Assembly: GCA_963747555.1 (NCBI GenBank)
Contig: CAVVFZ010000003.1
Span: 1-64,000 of the forward strand
Direction of reading: 5' to 3'
From: DUZB01 sp963747555
Lineage (GTDB): Bacteria > Desulfobacterota > DSM-4660 > Desulfatiglandales > Desulfatiglandaceae
Length of the DNA stretch: 64,000 nt
Shown here: piece by piece, positions 19,633 through 27,179 of the stretch
Numbering within the stretch: position 1 is the stretch's first letter
Layout: the number at the start of each line of letters is the position of its first letter
Program-made: the position numbers and the translations under genes
Notes under the pieces: generated by a model
Databases searched by the model: none
Seen by the model: only the letters and a program-made list of their open reading frames with translations
What the model was told of the DNA's origin: nothing

Positions 19633-20013
19633 TTAAGCTATTTCAGGACGTCCCCACCATTTTTCTGAGAAGCGAAGGCATCGCCGTTGGAACTGAATGC
19701 GCTGGGCACTTGCAGGATTTCCGCGTATCCCAGGGCCTGCTGCATGCCGTGACCGACGGTGTGATGATTGTCTTTGGCTTCCACCACGGCAATGGGGACA
19801 CCGGGTTCCCGGTAGAGTACATAGTCCGCGAATTTCTTCTTTTTCTTGTTGCGGGACGACAAATTGCCCCTGACGATAACCGGGCCGGGCGTGAGCGTCA
19901 CCTCGCGCCGGATCTGCCGAACAGGGTCCCACCCGGCAGCTCTTGATGGCAGGGGTGATGAACAGATCGCAGATGTCGGTTTCGCTGCATTCTTTTTTAT
20001 GGATTTCGTTCAA
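19633..20013 (-). pseudogene. Type I restriction HsdR N-terminal fragment, copy 1
   Basis: The minus strand encodes HKKECSETDICDLFITPAIK, then after a one-base insertion near 19946 the frame continues REVTLTPGPVIVRGNLSSRN, KKFADYVLYREPGVPIAVVE-AKDNHHTVGHGMQQALGYAE. This is the HSDR_N PD-(D/E)xK nuclease part: the D in KFADYVLY and the ExK in VVEAKD. The motor domains are absent; the frame ends in a dispersed repeat at 19640. It is duplicated at 20527-20811, where the base insertion is missing. A remnant of a lost type I or related restriction subunit. Confidence 0.8.
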
Positions 20014-20199
20014 ATGATGCCTCTACATTTTACCTCACAAAGGCCGATATTTTCACAACTATCTTTTCCATACGGTGGCTCCCCGATGAGCTTGCCAAAG
20101 AAGGCAAAAAAGGTTGATTTTCAAATGGGTTGGTGAATGGATGGATCGGATTTTTTTGAAAAGAAACCATATGGGAGGGGGGATTACCTGTCAAGGAGA
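19839..20199. repeat. ~360-bp duplicated segment, copy 1
   Basis: Matches 20539-20904 over its length at high identity. It contains the HsdR N-terminal start and its upstream region, including a GATGGATCGGATTTTTTTG block. Confidence 0.8.
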
Positions 20200-20271
20200 A
20201 TGAATCGGCCTTTTCCGCGCCGGCTCGACTAATCCGCCTGGCCCCTTTGCCGTATCCAAGTCCCATCGCAT

Positions 20272-20523
20272 CTAACTGTCCATGTGTACTACGCCGTTAT
20301 CCGTTTTCTGAAAATTCAAGACTCTGGCTTGCACTGACTCAAAAATTGAATCACGAATAAATGAACTTGCCTCCAGGATCTCTATGCCAATCAAATCACC
20401 ACGTTCATTAAATTCAGCCGTCACATTTGGACTCATTTCCACGCTGTTTGACTCTTTTTCATCAGAAATAGACAAATGCAAGATATCTTCCTCTTTGAAG
20501 TATGTCATTTTGGTTCTATCCAT
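20272..20523 (-). CDS. DUF2283 family small protein
   Basis: 83 residues with the DUF2283 pattern: EEDILHLSISDEKESNSVEM, then VTAEFNERGDLIGIEILEAS. The family is small, acidic and beta-rich, of unknown function, often found next to DUF4258 or other TA-like genes. It sits between the two HsdR fragments, immediately after the truncated end of copy 2, so it appears to have been placed in by the rearrangement that duplicated the fragment. Complete and probably expressed. Confidence 0.82.
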   Translation of the reverse strand: MDRTKMTYFKEEDILHLSISDEKESNSVEMSPNVTAEFNERGDLIGIEILEASSFIRDSIFESVQARVLNFQKTDNGVVHMDS

Positions 20524-20526
20524 TTA

Positions 20527-20811
20527 TTAACCTCCCGTCTTTTTCTTGTTGCGACTCGACAGGTTGCCCCTCACGATAACCGGGCCGGGCGTGAGCGTCA
20601 CCTCGCGCCGGATCTGCCGGACAGGGTCCCATCCGGCAGCCTTGATGGCGGGGGTGATGAACAGATCGCAGATGTCGGTTTCGCTGCACTCCTTTTTGTG
20701 GATATTGTCCAAACGGTGCACCCCCTGTTGTGCTTCACAGCGGTCCGATATTTTCACCACCCTCTTTTCCATCCGAACGCACTCCGATGAGAAGCTTCCC
20801 AAAGAAGGCAA
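20527..20811 (-). pseudogene. Type I restriction HsdR N-terminal fragment, copy 2
   Basis: Encodes NIHKKECSETDICDLFITPA, then GWDPVRQIRREVTLTPGPVI, VRGNLSSRNKKKTGG and stops. It is the first ~65 residues of the same HsdR-like protein as 19633-20013, in one frame, cut just before the PD-(D/E)xK motif. The break point coincides with the end of the duplicated segment and the DUF2283 gene. Confidence 0.78.
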
Positions 20812-20904
20812 AAAAGGTTGATTTTCAAGCGAGTTGGTGAATGGATGGATCGGATTTTTTTTGAAAAGAAACTATATGGGAGGGGGGATAACCTGTCAAG
20901 GAGT
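20539..20904. repeat. ~360-bp duplicated segment, copy 2
   Basis: Direct repeat of 19839-20199, separated by the DUF2283 gene. Confidence 0.8.
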
Positions 20905-20924
20905 TTGAAGTTTTTGTCTCCGCG

Positions 20925-20979
20925 AACAAGTTATTAAAGGGACGGATTCAGTCCCTTCAATACCTCAAATAGGGTGTTA
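20925..20979. repeat. Exact 55-bp direct repeat, copy 1
   Basis: Starts AACAAGTTATTAAAGGGAC and ends AAATAGGGTGTTA, identical to 22524-22578. It is an imperfect palindrome: outer AACA/TGTT, inner AAGGGAC/GTCCCTT around GGATTCA. The 20980-21215 stretch after it shows no convincing gene. Confidence 0.85.
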
Positions 20980-21215
20980 ACCAGAAGAGCACATAAAATT
21001 TTTTTCACCTGTCCCCTCTTCCTTTTCAGTGCCTGAATCAGTCCGCTCAATCCCTTCTTCTGATCCGAATCAAACGCCATGAGGCTCTTGGCCGCCATTT
21101 CCTTCGCCAGGGGACACATGTCGGCCCGCGCATTCTATAAGCCAGCCAACAAAACCGATACGCCCGACAGAACCCAAATGATCGCGCTTTTCACGGGAAC
21201 CTCCTTCCGTGCAGC

Positions 21216-21488
21216 TCAATTCATTGCCGAAGCCTGGAAAATCCGCACTTCTGTTCCGTATCCCAATTCCCGCAGCGCCTGTTCACAATCCTCCCACGAA
21301 AGACCAAACGCGCGAACGTCCGCCACCCCGATGCGGGCCACCACATCCTGTACTGTCTTCCAGTTGTCTCCAGCAAAATCTCCGTCCATCATCGCCCGTT
21401 CAGCCCAGTCAACCAACTCGGGCAGGGAAATACGATGATCGAAATAGGCCTTCAATTTATTGACTACATCTATACCTTCAATTCTCAT
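21216..21488 (-). CDS. Conserved-looking hypothetical protein, TA-like
   Basis: 90 residues from the ATG at 21488 (MRIEGIDVVNKLKAYFDHRI), continuing SLPELVDWAERAMMDGDF and VADVRAFGLSWEDCEQALRE. I recall similar short acidic proteins next to toxin genes, but no function is known to me. Its start overlaps the end of a 52-residue upstream frame by about 11 nt, an arrangement typical of toxin-antitoxin pairs. The start was chosen because an AGGGAGGTGGTG ribosome-binding site lies just upstream. Confidence 0.68.
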   Translation of the reverse strand: MRIEGIDVVNKLKAYFDHRISLPELVDWAERAMMDGDFAGDNWKTVQDVVARIGVADVRAFGLSWEDCEQALRELGYGTEVRIFQASAMN

Positions 21489-21636
21489 GATCACCACCTC
21501 CCTCAATCTTTTCATGGCCTTTGTCAACAGGATATTTCTCATGCATCTCCACCAACCGCCCAAGACTATCGTAAATTTCCTGATGGAAACGCACTGTAAT
21601 TTCTGATGCGTCCACTTCTTTCACATATCTTGCCAT
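21478..21636 (-). CDS. 52-residue small protein, coupled to the next gene
   Basis: An ATG at 21636 opens MARYVKEVDASEITVRFHQE, then IYDSLGRLVEMHEKYPVDKG, ending at a TGA at 21478-21480 that overlaps the next start. Composition and the coupled overlap support it as a real small gene. Size and charge fit an antitoxin or its cognate toxin. No family recognised. Confidence 0.5.
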   Translation of the reverse strand: MARYVKEVDASEITVRFHQEIYDSLGRLVEMHEKYPVDKGHEKIEGGGDHEN

Positions 21637-21669
21637 CCACCCACTGTGACCCCTATCTTCATTTTTCCT

Positions 21670-21882
21670 CTACCTGTATTTTTGAAGAACCTTTTCTAAA
21701 GACATCGCCTTGATTTTTCCTTGTTCATAGGCATTGATTCTATCCTCAGCCTCTTTTGCCCACAGTTCGTCAATTTCCTTATCGGGCTTATCGAGAATAG
21801 AAAGCAACTTATCAATGAGTTGTGCCTTTTCAGAGGGTTTAAGCGTTAATGCCTCTCTAAGAATATTATCCGTGGTAGTCAT
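21670..21882 (-). CDS. Addiction-module antidote protein (TIGR02574-like)
   Basis: About 70 residues from the ATG at 21882 (MTTTDNILREALTLKPSEKA). It continues QLIDKLLSILDKPDKEIDEL and EAEDRINAYEQGKIKAMSLE, the pattern of the TIGR02574 antidote family, which usually precedes a RelE/ParE toxin. No ParE-like toxin follows on this strand; the next genes are the two small proteins 21478-21636 and 21216-21488. So it is an orphan antidote or has an unusual partner. Confidence 0.8.
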   Translation of the reverse strand: MTTTDNILREALTLKPSEKAQLIDKLLSILDKPDKEIDELWAKEAEDRINAYEQGKIKAMSLEKVLQKYR

Positions 21883-21991
21883 TTTTCTCTCTTTACGGTT
21901 TTGTTTCATTTTCAATCATTATTCTTAAAATCATCATGCCGAACGTTAAATTCAGCGGCCCGATGTTTTTCGGGTCCGCTGGGATGGCTGG

Positions 21992-22513
21992 TTATGATTC
22001 ATTTATTTGTTTTTCAATCAAATCCCAATTGTCCTCAAAAGGAATTAGATTTTCCAAATAGTATCTATTATCGAGAGATTTATAATTTCTTGGCCTCTTC
22101 CAATTGATCCCATTCATCCACTCTCGGTAATTTGAAGCACAGACATTTTGAATATCACTTTTTGTTAATATAAAAAAACGATCTCTTTGTTTTTCTTCAG
22201 GTTCATTTAATGCAACACAAATATATACTAAATTTGGATTTGATATTTTTCTGTCGCCTTTATCTATTTGTCTTTTTTCTTTATCATTAATTTCAATATC
22301 AATCCATAAATCGGCCCTTGATGGCCAGCTTAAGCTTCTAGAGGTTTTTACTTGGATAGGGATTGTTTTTAATTGACTATTTGCAACTATCAGGTCACAC
22401 TCAGGCACATTGCCAGTAAATGAAGTTGAGATATAACCACGCTTGCCTAGTTCAGCGCATACAAGATATTCCCCTATCTGACCAGCTAGTTTATTGCTAA
22501 GACCTTTTTTCAT
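21992..22513 (-). CDS. PD-(D/E)xK-like nuclease-fold protein
   Basis: 173 residues. The pattern GQIGEYLVCAELGKRGYIST, then PECDLIVANSQLKTIPIQVK-TSRS, is that of PD-(D/E)xK nuclease-like proteins (E, then D, then QxK), as in DUF4365-like and Holliday-resolvase-like families. The remainder (NPNLVYICVALNEPEEKQRD) carries the typical continuation with a conserved N-Y/W tail. AT-rich compared with the neighbours, suggesting separate acquisition. It may act on DNA, but no substrate can be named. Confidence 0.7.
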   Translation of the reverse strand: MKKGLSNKLAGQIGEYLVCAELGKRGYISTSFTGNVPECDLIVANSQLKTIPIQVKTSRSLSWPSRADLWIDIEINDKEKRQIDKGDRKISNPNLVYICVALNEPEEKQRDRFFILTKSDIQNVCASNYREWMNGINWKRPRNYKSLDNRYYLENLIPFEDNWDLIEKQINES

Positions 22514-22523
22514 TTAATATCAT

Positions 22524-22578
22524 AACAAGTTATTAAAGGGACGGATTCAGTCCCTTCAATACCTCAAATAGGGTGTTA
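22524..22578. repeat. Exact 55-bp direct repeat, copy 2
   Basis: Identical to 20925-20979, in the same orientation. The pair brackets about 1.6 kb with four small genes. Confidence 0.85.
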
Positions 22579-22622
22579 TCCATAAAAGCAAATGTCGTAC
22601 CATATTACTACTGTACTGGGGC

Positions 22623-22801
22623 AGCGGGACGCTCTTTTATAATTTAATTTAAATTGGATATATCTCATACGGCGCTTGCCAAAAAAACTGGAGATGAGTT
22701 TAACCAGCATCGGATTTTCATTGCAGCGGGGAGAACCAACGCAAGAAGCCTCAATTATTCACTTGAGCATGATTTACTAAATTTTGAAAGAGCGTCTCGC
22801 T
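22623..22801. mobile_element. MITE-like element with 24-bp imperfect terminal inverted repeats
   Basis: The left end AGCGGGACGCTCTTTTATAA and the right end (reverse complement at 22778-22801) match at 21 of 24 positions. A related single end (TTTTAAAAGAGCGTCCC) occurs at 6858-6875. No target duplication or gene seen. It fills most of the interval between the nuclease-fold gene and vapC. Confidence 0.55.
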
Positions 22802-22826
22802 GAATCATTTTACGCAAAATCCATTA

Positions 22827-23228
22827 TCAGTTGTAAAAGATATCTATCTTAAAATATTCTCTATAGAACCCTTTATCCCTCGTAATAAGCGAATCCGCCT
22901 TCACGCTGGAAAAGGCTCCTATCAGAAAGTCAGGGATGATTCTGTCTTTTCGTTTTCCTCCCCTTGCCACATAGTCTTTCCATTCCCTTCCCGCTTTCCA
23001 TAAGACCTCTCTTGTGAGCGGAAAAACATTTATTCCGGTTTCATTCAGAAAGGCATCAAGAGCGGTCCGGGAAGCAAACTGAGGGCAAAGTTCCGCATAC
23101 ACGATGGAGCAAATCGACAGTCTTCCATTCTCGGAGGCCTTTTTGAGAACCTCCCTGGATGGGATGCCATGAACTGGATCCGGTAAGAGTATATCTAACA
23201 ACACACATGTATCCACGGAGTAGATCAC
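22827..23228 (-). CDS. vapC: VapC-type PIN toxin
   Basis: 133 residues with the four-acid PIN layout: MIYSVDTCVLLDILLPD, then CSIVYAELCPQFASR, DRIIPDFLIGAF and ADSLITRDKGFYREYF. VapC proteins are Mg2+-dependent RNases that cut tRNA or rRNA. The start overlaps the antitoxin stop by 4 nt (ATGA). All key acidic residues are present, so the toxin should be active. Confidence 0.9.
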   Translation of the reverse strand: MIYSVDTCVLLDILLPDPVHGIPSREVLKKASENGRLSICSIVYAELCPQFASRTALDAFLNETGINVFPLTREVLWKAGREWKDYVARGGKRKDRIIPDFLIGAFSSVKADSLITRDKGFYREYFKIDIFYN

Positions 23229-23449
23229 CGGTCGCCTCTCATTTCCTTGATTACTTCATCCGTTGAGACATCCTTTCCAAGAAAGCCAAAATATCGATCA
23301 AAAGGAGAGTCCGTTTCTTTTTGTATCGTCATCGCCGAACCGGATGCTTCGAAAGAGATTCTGTCTCCCGGCCTGAGGGCCAAATGCTCTCTTATTTCTT
23401 TTGGAATAACGACTTGCCATTTTCGGCTGACCTTTGCTTCTACTGCCAT
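23225..23449 (-). CDS. vapB: VapB-type AbrB-fold antitoxin
   Basis: 74 residues with a swapped-hairpin AbrB/SpoVT DNA-binding domain: EAKVSRKWQVVIPKEIREHL, RPGDRISFEASGSAMTIQKE. The C-terminal tail (FGFLGKDVSTDEVIKEMRGD) would wrap the toxin. It precedes vapC with a 4-nt overlap, the canonical order, and is expected to repress its own operon. A GGAGGGGAAA ribosome-binding site lies just upstream. No gene in 23450-23876. Confidence 0.9.
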   Translation of the reverse strand: MAVEAKVSRKWQVVIPKEIREHLALRPGDRISFEASGSAMTIQKETDSPFDRYFGFLGKDVSTDEVIKEMRGDR

Positions 23450-23876
23450 CTTTTTCCCCTCCTTTACGTTTTAGATCGTAAGTCAGTGTAGATCGCGTTA
23501 AATCGAAAGTCAAGCGTGGAAGAAATAGGGGAGTTCTCATATATTGTTACAAAATTATGGTTCAATTTCATCTTAGATGGCAAACACCCCGCATAACCAG
23601 CGCCAGGCTTTATCGGCGTCTGGTTGATGCGGTTGTTAGCTGACAGACAGTTTACTGCTGTCATGTCTTTTCCTTAAATGGGCAATTTCACCCCCCGAAA
23701 ACGCTCGTTTAAGGCTAAAATGAGGCTCTTTTTTTGCGCATTTCGTAAGCAAATCAACCTATTGACTTGACCCGACCCCACCCGCAGAGACCCCACCCGA
23801 CTACCCGAAACCTGTTACGGGAAAGCCTGTCTCTCTTTATCTTCATTCCTGATCCGACTTCCGCTTCTTTACGTAT

Positions 23877-24455
23877 TCAGGATAGAGGGGTTGACAAAAA
23901 ATTGCTTTTCAGCAGGTTCACACGAGCCAGGGTTTTCTCGAAATCGTTTGGTTGCATCGCCCTTTGCAGTTCTTCCGTCAGGAGGGGATCATGCTTTAGG
24001 GCCGAGGCAAAATCAAACAGATCCCTTATGGTAAAAGCATGCCCTCGGTGCCGGATTTTTTTTGCAATGATTTCCGCGGGGGTCTCAACATGGATTGGCA
24101 ACCCTTTGAAATCATACACAAAAAAACAGCACTCCGTGATGTTGCTTGCAAGAATGAAATCGATTTCCCCTTCCTGCCTTATCAACTTCAAATAGTTGCC
24201 CGGGAACTGCCAATTCTCTGAAATCTCTTTCGTCCGGGGATCTCCGGCGATCCGTTTCAATGAACGTGGATCTTCCATGAAGATATGGATATCATAGCTT
24301 ATGCTGTGGCGCAGGCTCACGTACAGACCTGTAACTCCCCCCAGCGTCCAGGTCGCATCAAGGTCAGACAAAACGGGCAATGCCAAGCTCAGCAGCCCTT
24401 CCCATTGAGAGGTAGGCCATCTCCTGTATCCATCGGACGGTGTCTTCATCGGCAT
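23877..24455 (-). CDS. AbiEii/MenT-like nucleotidyltransferase
   Basis: 192 residues. The nucleotidyltransferase core is TWTLGGVTGLYVSLRHSISY-DIHIFMEDP, comparable to the AbiEii GG...S-x-D-x-D motif, followed by EIDFILASNITE (third acid) and the lysine/arginine helix ETPAEIIAKKIRHRGHAFTI-RDLFD. In AbiEii proteins the toxin transfers nucleotides to RNA and is held by a cognate antitoxin. Here the second Asp of D-x-D is His (SYDIHIF), so activity is uncertain. It overlaps the end of the upstream 127-residue gene by 92 nt, so the true start may be further in. Confidence 0.78.
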   Translation of the reverse strand: MPMKTPSDGYRRWPTSQWEGLLSLALPVLSDLDATWTLGGVTGLYVSLRHSISYDIHIFMEDPRSLKRIAGDPRTKEISENWQFPGNYLKLIRQEGEIDFILASNITECCFFVYDFKGLPIHVETPAEIIAKKIRHRGHAFTIRDLFDFASALKHDPLLTEELQRAMQPNDFEKTLARVNLLKSNFLSTPLS

Positions 24456-24744
24456 ATTCCTCTGCTTTCCATCGACTTAGGGCATCCATGAGTTCTTTGA
24501 ACGTAAAGGCACCTGACAATACGATTTCATGAATCAGGCCTGCCGGAGTTTCCAGAAAGAAGGCCAGAATGTGAGGCCCCCACTTCTGGTCCATACATGT
24601 CCCCCGAATGCATGCGATACAGGTAGTTTCATCCATCTTCACGGGGAGGGATGCATTGATGTGCGCGATAGCTGCATTCAGCGGGCTTATGGCTCCTGAT
24701 CTTCCTGCGTGTTGTGTTTTGCTGTCGTGATTGTTTCCATTCAT
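24364..24744 (-). CDS. Hypothetical protein upstream of the AbiEii-like gene, putative antitoxin
   Basis: 127 residues from the ATG at 24744. It has MNGNNHDSKTQHAGRSGAIS, then INASLPVKMDETTCIACIRG and GLIHEIVLSGAFTFKELMDA-LSRWKAEEYADEDTV. The family is not known to me. It immediately precedes and overlaps the nucleotidyltransferase gene, which fits an antitoxin of a type IV-like pair. Upstream 24745-25129 has no supported gene. Confidence 0.62.
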   Translation of the reverse strand: MNGNNHDSKTQHAGRSGAISPLNAAIAHINASLPVKMDETTCIACIRGTCMDQKWGPHILAFFLETPAGLIHEIVLSGAFTFKELMDALSRWKAEEYADEDTVRWIQEMAYLSMGRAAELGIARFV

Positions 24745-25129
24745 CTCAAGAGCCCTGCGCGGGTGAGGCTTCAGTGGCAGGGCGTACACTTTCCGTGAGG
24801 CTGAAGCCGCACCTGCATTCAGCGACTGCCGCAGCGTCCCATCGTTCAGACCGCACACCCTGAGAACACCGGTTCTCACCTGATTTGTTGAGTTAATACA
24901 TTCCTATAAACTTTCAGATAATGATTTTGGCAAGGCCAGAGGGAGGAATCAGCCTCTCAGTATTCCGGCCATTCATTGATCCCCATTTCCAAGACTTCCT
25001 CGGACAATTATGGGACTTCACCAGCAAATCCAGTCGATGTAATGTTTTTTGATCCATGCTTATTGCAACATTTGACGTAGCCATGATTCCACTCCGGTAT
25101 TACGATATGTCATACCCGTTCGGAGTTGC

Positions 25130-25654
25130 TTATTCGTCATGCAGCCGCGACTGGATTCTGACCATGACATCTCGGGCTACTCCATCCACGGTTGTCATCT
25201 TCGATGCGGCGGAGATGGAATCGAAATCTCTCCCGCCTTTGTCCGGAAGCCAGGTCCCCTCTCCCGAAGTCGTCACGACGATAATGTTTGTGTCCGTCTT
25301 CTGCCGGTCCAGGAAGGTCTGAACATCATGATCGAGACCCCAGGCAAGGCAGGCGTTGATCACAACCACCGCTGTATAGTCGGCTGAAGAGACCTGTGTC
25401 AACTCCCCAACACCGATTGTCTTCTGCGCCACGCCTGCAGCGGCAAGTTGCTCATGCAACTTCGCTACGAGCACTTCCTTGAAATCGCTTGCGCGTGAAG
25501 CGATAAGTACGATCTTCCCCCCATCCGGCCTCGCTGTTTCCGACCCAATGATATCTCTCTGTGGCCAAAGCCGCTGGGGCCCCCCGCAGCCTGCAAGGAA
25601 GAACAGCAGTACGATGCAACAGCACCCGGCAACAAGCTTTCGACTCGGTTTCAT
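25130..25654 (-). CDS. Lipoprotein of unknown function
   Basis: 174 residues. A lipoprotein signal peptide (MKPSRKLVAGCCCIVLLFFL-AGC, Cys at about 23) predicts anchoring to a membrane facing the periplasm. The mature part (IVLIASRASDFKEVLVAKLH, TAVVVINACLAWGLDHDVQT-FL, TNIIVVTTSGEGTW) looks like a flavodoxin-like alpha/beta fold without a recognisable ligand motif. It may be unrelated to the surrounding TA genes; it ends a few bases from higA. Confidence 0.72.
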   Translation of the reverse strand: MKPSRKLVAGCCCIVLLFFLAGCGGPQRLWPQRDIIGSETARPDGGKIVLIASRASDFKEVLVAKLHEQLAAAGVAQKTIGVGELTQVSSADYTAVVVINACLAWGLDHDVQTFLDRQKTDTNIIVVTTSGEGTWLPDKGGRDFDSISAASKMTTVDGVARDVMVRIQSRLHDE

Positions 25655-25656
25655 AT

Positions 25657-25941
25657 TCAGGCCGCTATGCGTTCAAGGTGATCGATATCCACATTTTGCT
25701 TTGCTTTCCATAAGTCATATTGAAGTTGAAGTTTCAGCCACCCTTCGGGCGTGCGACCGAACACCTTGGAAAGCCTCAAGGCCATCTCCGGACTAATCCC
25801 CGCCTTCCCGTTCAAAAGCATGGATAATGTTTTTCTGGCAACACCCAGGGACTCCGCTGCCTTGGTAACCGTCAGACCAAGAGGCTCAACGCACATTTCC
25901 TTTATTATTTCACCTGGATGTGGTGGACTATGCATACCCAT
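25657..25941 (-). CDS. higA: HigA-type antitoxin, XRE-family HTH
   Basis: 94 residues starting PPHPGEIIKEMCVEPLGLTV, then TKAAESLGVARKTLSMLLNG-KAGISPEMALRLSKVFGRTP, the VapI/HigA helix-turn-helix. It binds the promoter of its own operon and neutralises HigB. It follows the toxin gene by 11 nt on the minus strand, the usual HigB-HigA order. Confidence 0.93.
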   Translation of the reverse strand: MGMHSPPHPGEIIKEMCVEPLGLTVTKAAESLGVARKTLSMLLNGKAGISPEMALRLSKVFGRTPEGWLKLQLQYDLWKAKQNVDIDHLERIAA

Positions 25942-25952
25942 AATAAACCCCT

Positions 25953-26231
25953 TTAATGATAATCCTCATAATTCACGTCTAAAATATCTCCATTGCTTAA
26001 TGTAAAAGTCACCCGCCAATTTCCACTGATCTGTACAGCCAATGTATTTTTCCTTTGCCCCTTCAAATTGTGCAGCTTCAAACCAGGCAAATCCATGTCA
26101 TCAATGGTTTCGCATGTCTCAAGAAGCGCAAGGATTTTCCTGAGGCACTCAACGTGATGTGGGTTGACACCGGATGTCTGTCCTGTTTCAAAAAGCTTTT
26201 TCAAGCCTTTATGTTTGAATGACTTTATCAT
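25953..26231 (-). CDS. higB: HigB/RelE-type mRNA interferase toxin
   Basis: 92 residues with the RelE-like fold: MIKSFKHKGLKKLFETGQTS, LRKILALLETCETIDDMDLP, LHNLKGQRKNTLAVQISGNW-RVTF and a final NGDILDVNYEDYH. This is the HigB group of ribosome-dependent RNases. The conserved basic residues (K/R in GLKLHNLKGQRK and NWRVTF) and the terminal D-Y-H are present. It is the first gene of higBA. Nothing gene-like is seen in 26232-26595. Confidence 0.93.
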   Translation of the reverse strand: MIKSFKHKGLKKLFETGQTSGVNPHHVECLRKILALLETCETIDDMDLPGLKLHNLKGQRKNTLAVQISGNWRVTFTLSNGDILDVNYEDYH

Positions 26232-26595
26232 CGGAAAGATTGTAACCTATGCCGTAACAGGTGTCAACGATGATAGTGCATTTTGAAGATAGCTTTGCGT
26301 TAGCGAAGAAGCCCTTATACACCCCGGAAATTGCCAGTTTCTTGATGGCTTTGATCGCGAGTAAAATAGAATCAAGTTTTCGGGGATCGTTTCCGATAAA
26401 TCAGGGTGTTTAGAGGAACAGTTTCATAAGACATTTGGATCAGCGCACAAAGGAATACCTCAAGTACACCAAAATCCACATGAAATCGCCTGGTTTTTTG
26501 TTTTCTAATTCTCCGCGCCTCTGCGACTCTGCGCGAGATCCCGCTTGATTCCGGTTCGTCCTGGCCCACGAATTAATGAAACACCCAAGGAACAA

Positions 26596-26624
26596 TTGAC
26601 ATACGGCGTATTGCATCGTAATAT
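26596..26624 (+). promoter_or_regulatory. Sigma70-type promoter for the DUF433 gene
   Basis: TTGACA (26596-26601), 17-nt spacer, TAATAT (26619-26624). Transcription would start near 26631, giving a short leader with AGGAGGA (26641-26647) eight bases before the ATG at 26655. Confidence 0.8.
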
Positions 26625-26654
26625 CATGTCACACATTTTCAGGAGGAAGAAACG

Positions 26655-27110
26655 ATGACGACCGTCCAGAAAAGTATGAGAATACCTGAGGAAATGATTG
26701 AGGGTATCCAAGGCATTGCCCAGCAATGGGGAAAGGATTTCTCTACAGTGGCAAAGGAGCTGCTGGAAGAAGCAATCAGGATGCATCGCTGCCCGGGTAT
26801 CGTTTTTGGTGAGGGCACCACCGGACGAAAGGCTCGAATTGCCGGTACCGGAATAGAGGTGTGGGAGGCTATTGCAGTTTTCAAAAGTGTTGGGGAGGAC
26901 TTCGCCCGTCTGTGCAAAGCCATGCACTGGCTCTCTGAGTTGCAGCTTAGAGCAGCTTTAGGGTACTATCGCGCATACTCAAAAGAGATTGATCACCTTT
27001 TGGCGCAAAATGAAAGCTGGACACAAGAAAGTCTTTATCAAAGGTTTCCCTTTCTTGTTTCCGCTCATCCATCAGGCATGGAGCAGTATACCGTTGATTT
27101 CTTGAAATAA
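26655..27110 (+). CDS. RHH plus DUF433 domain protein, putative antitoxin
   Basis: 151 residues. The N-terminus (MTTVQKSMRIPEEMIEGIQG-IAQQWGKDFSTVAKELLEEA) is a ribbon-helix-helix domain. The C-terminal half (RKARIAGTGIEVWEAIAVFK, LSELQLRAALGYYRAYSKEI) is the DUF433 fold found in VapB-like antitoxins. It is the only plus-strand gene in this part of the island, has its own strong promoter and a good ribosome-binding site. No PIN toxin follows; the next gene is on the opposite strand, so it is an orphan regulator. Confidence 0.82.
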   Translation: MTTVQKSMRIPEEMIEGIQGIAQQWGKDFSTVAKELLEEAIRMHRCPGIVFGEGTTGRKARIAGTGIEVWEAIAVFKSVGEDFARLCKAMHWLSELQLRAALGYYRAYSKEIDHLLAQNESWTQESLYQRFPFLVSAHPSGMEQYTVDFLK

Positions 27111-27179
27111 CGGCGCGTTTCCGTCAATTCCAATTCCCCTCATTCCTCACCTTCTCACAATCAGAGAAAGACGCTTCTA

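Noticed and set aside
20030..20266. A minus-strand frame upstream of the first HsdR fragment
   Set aside because: It lies in the duplicated leader segment, whose second copy does not preserve the frame.
25657..26231. A RelBE assignment for the pair
   Set aside because: Toxin-first order, a VapI-like XRE antitoxin and the toxin ending DVNYEDYH fit HigBA rather than RelBE.
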